Shown here: piece by piece, positions 5,829 through 5,869 of the stretch
Position numbering within the stretch: the first letter of the stretch is position 1
How the letters are laid out: each line of letters begins with the position of its first letter
NCBI GenBank assembly: GCA_001770355.1
Contig: MEQV01000058.1
Location: 422-6,290, forward strand
Length of the DNA: 5,869 nucleotides
Source of the DNA: Betaproteobacteria bacterium RIFCSPLOWO2_02_FULL_62_17
GTDB lineage: Bacteria; Pseudomonadota; Gammaproteobacteria; Burkholderiales; SG8-39
Reading direction: 5' to 3'
Position numbers and translations under genes: made by a program
The notes under the pieces: model-generated
The model's database searches: none
The model's input: the letters and a program-made list of their open reading frames with translations, nothing else
What the model was told of the DNA's origin: nothing

Positions 5829-5869
5829 ATGGCAAGAAATGTCGTGGTCATAGGCACCCAATGGGGTGA
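5829..5869 (+). CDS. purA: Adenylosuccinate synthetase PurA, N-terminal fragment cut by window end
   Basis: Only 13 full codons are inside the window: M-A-R-N-V-V-V-I-G-T-Q-W-G followed by GA. This matches the well-known PurA N-terminus, which begins the GTP-binding loop (GxQWGDEGKGK). PurA joins IMP and aspartate with GTP to give adenylosuccinate, in the branch from IMP to AMP. The place after the hfl genes is the usual one. An in-frame ATG at 5823 would add Met-Gln; 5829 fits the family better. No clear Shine-Dalgarno is visible before either. The gap from hisZ is 48 bp without a terminator, so co-transcription with hisZ is possible. Confidence 0.88.
   Translation, partial: MARNVVVIGTQWG

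Noticed and set aside
1..5869. Mobile element, CRISPR array, phage or defence system
   Set aside because: No transposase, integrase, terminal inverted repeats, spaced repeats or toxin-antitoxin pair is visible; every gene belongs to a conserved core locus of uniform composition.

Overview
This window is a conserved proteobacterial housekeeping locus, read entirely on the + strand: 3' end of der, then hfq, hflX, hflK, hflC, a small DUF2065 (YjeT-like) membrane protein gene, hisZ, and the first 13 codons of purA. The order hfq-hflX-hflK-hflC-(DUF2065)-purA is shared with Gammaproteobacteria such as E. coli. A hisZ between the hfl genes and purA, der just upstream of hfq, and a short-tailed 78-residue Hfq point instead to a Betaproteobacterium. 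I lean towards the Nitrosomonadales, but that is from memory of similar gene orders and is not proven here. The DNA is moderately GC-rich, and all the genes look alike in composition. I see no insertion sequence, prophage, CRISPR array, tRNA or rRNA.

Layout. Bases 2-589 hold the C-terminal part of the ribosome-assembly GTPase Der (end of the second G domain plus KH-like domain). A 114-bp gap carries a plausible sigma70-type promoter and a good ribosome binding site for hfq (704-940). A 144-bp gap with a small hairpin and two CATTTTT repeats precedes hflX (1085-2221). From hflX onward the genes are tightly packed: 6 bp to hflK, a 4-base ATGA overlap from hflK to hflC, and 6 bp to the DUF2065 gene. 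This looks like one transcription unit with translational coupling. An 89-bp spacer then precedes hisZ (4602-5780), and 48 bp separate hisZ from purA.

How the genes fit together. Der and HflX are GTPases that act on the ribosome: 50S maturation and rescue or splitting of stalled ribosomes. Hfq is the RNA chaperone for small-RNA regulation. HflK and HflC form the inner-membrane SPFH complex that surrounds and modulates the FtsH protease. The DUF2065 protein has two predicted membrane helices and sits directly behind hflC. HisZ (regulatory subunit of short-form ATP phosphoribosyltransferase) and PurA (adenylosuccinate synthetase) belong to histidine and purine biosynthesis, two pathways linked through AICAR and ATP.

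Nothing here amounts to a clearly new biological system. The points most worth a second look are the DUF2065 protein as a possible HflKC partner, an HflX that ends right after its G domain without the C-terminal extension of the E. coli protein, the repeated U-tracts in the hflX leader, and two tiny overlapping ORFs just before hisZ.
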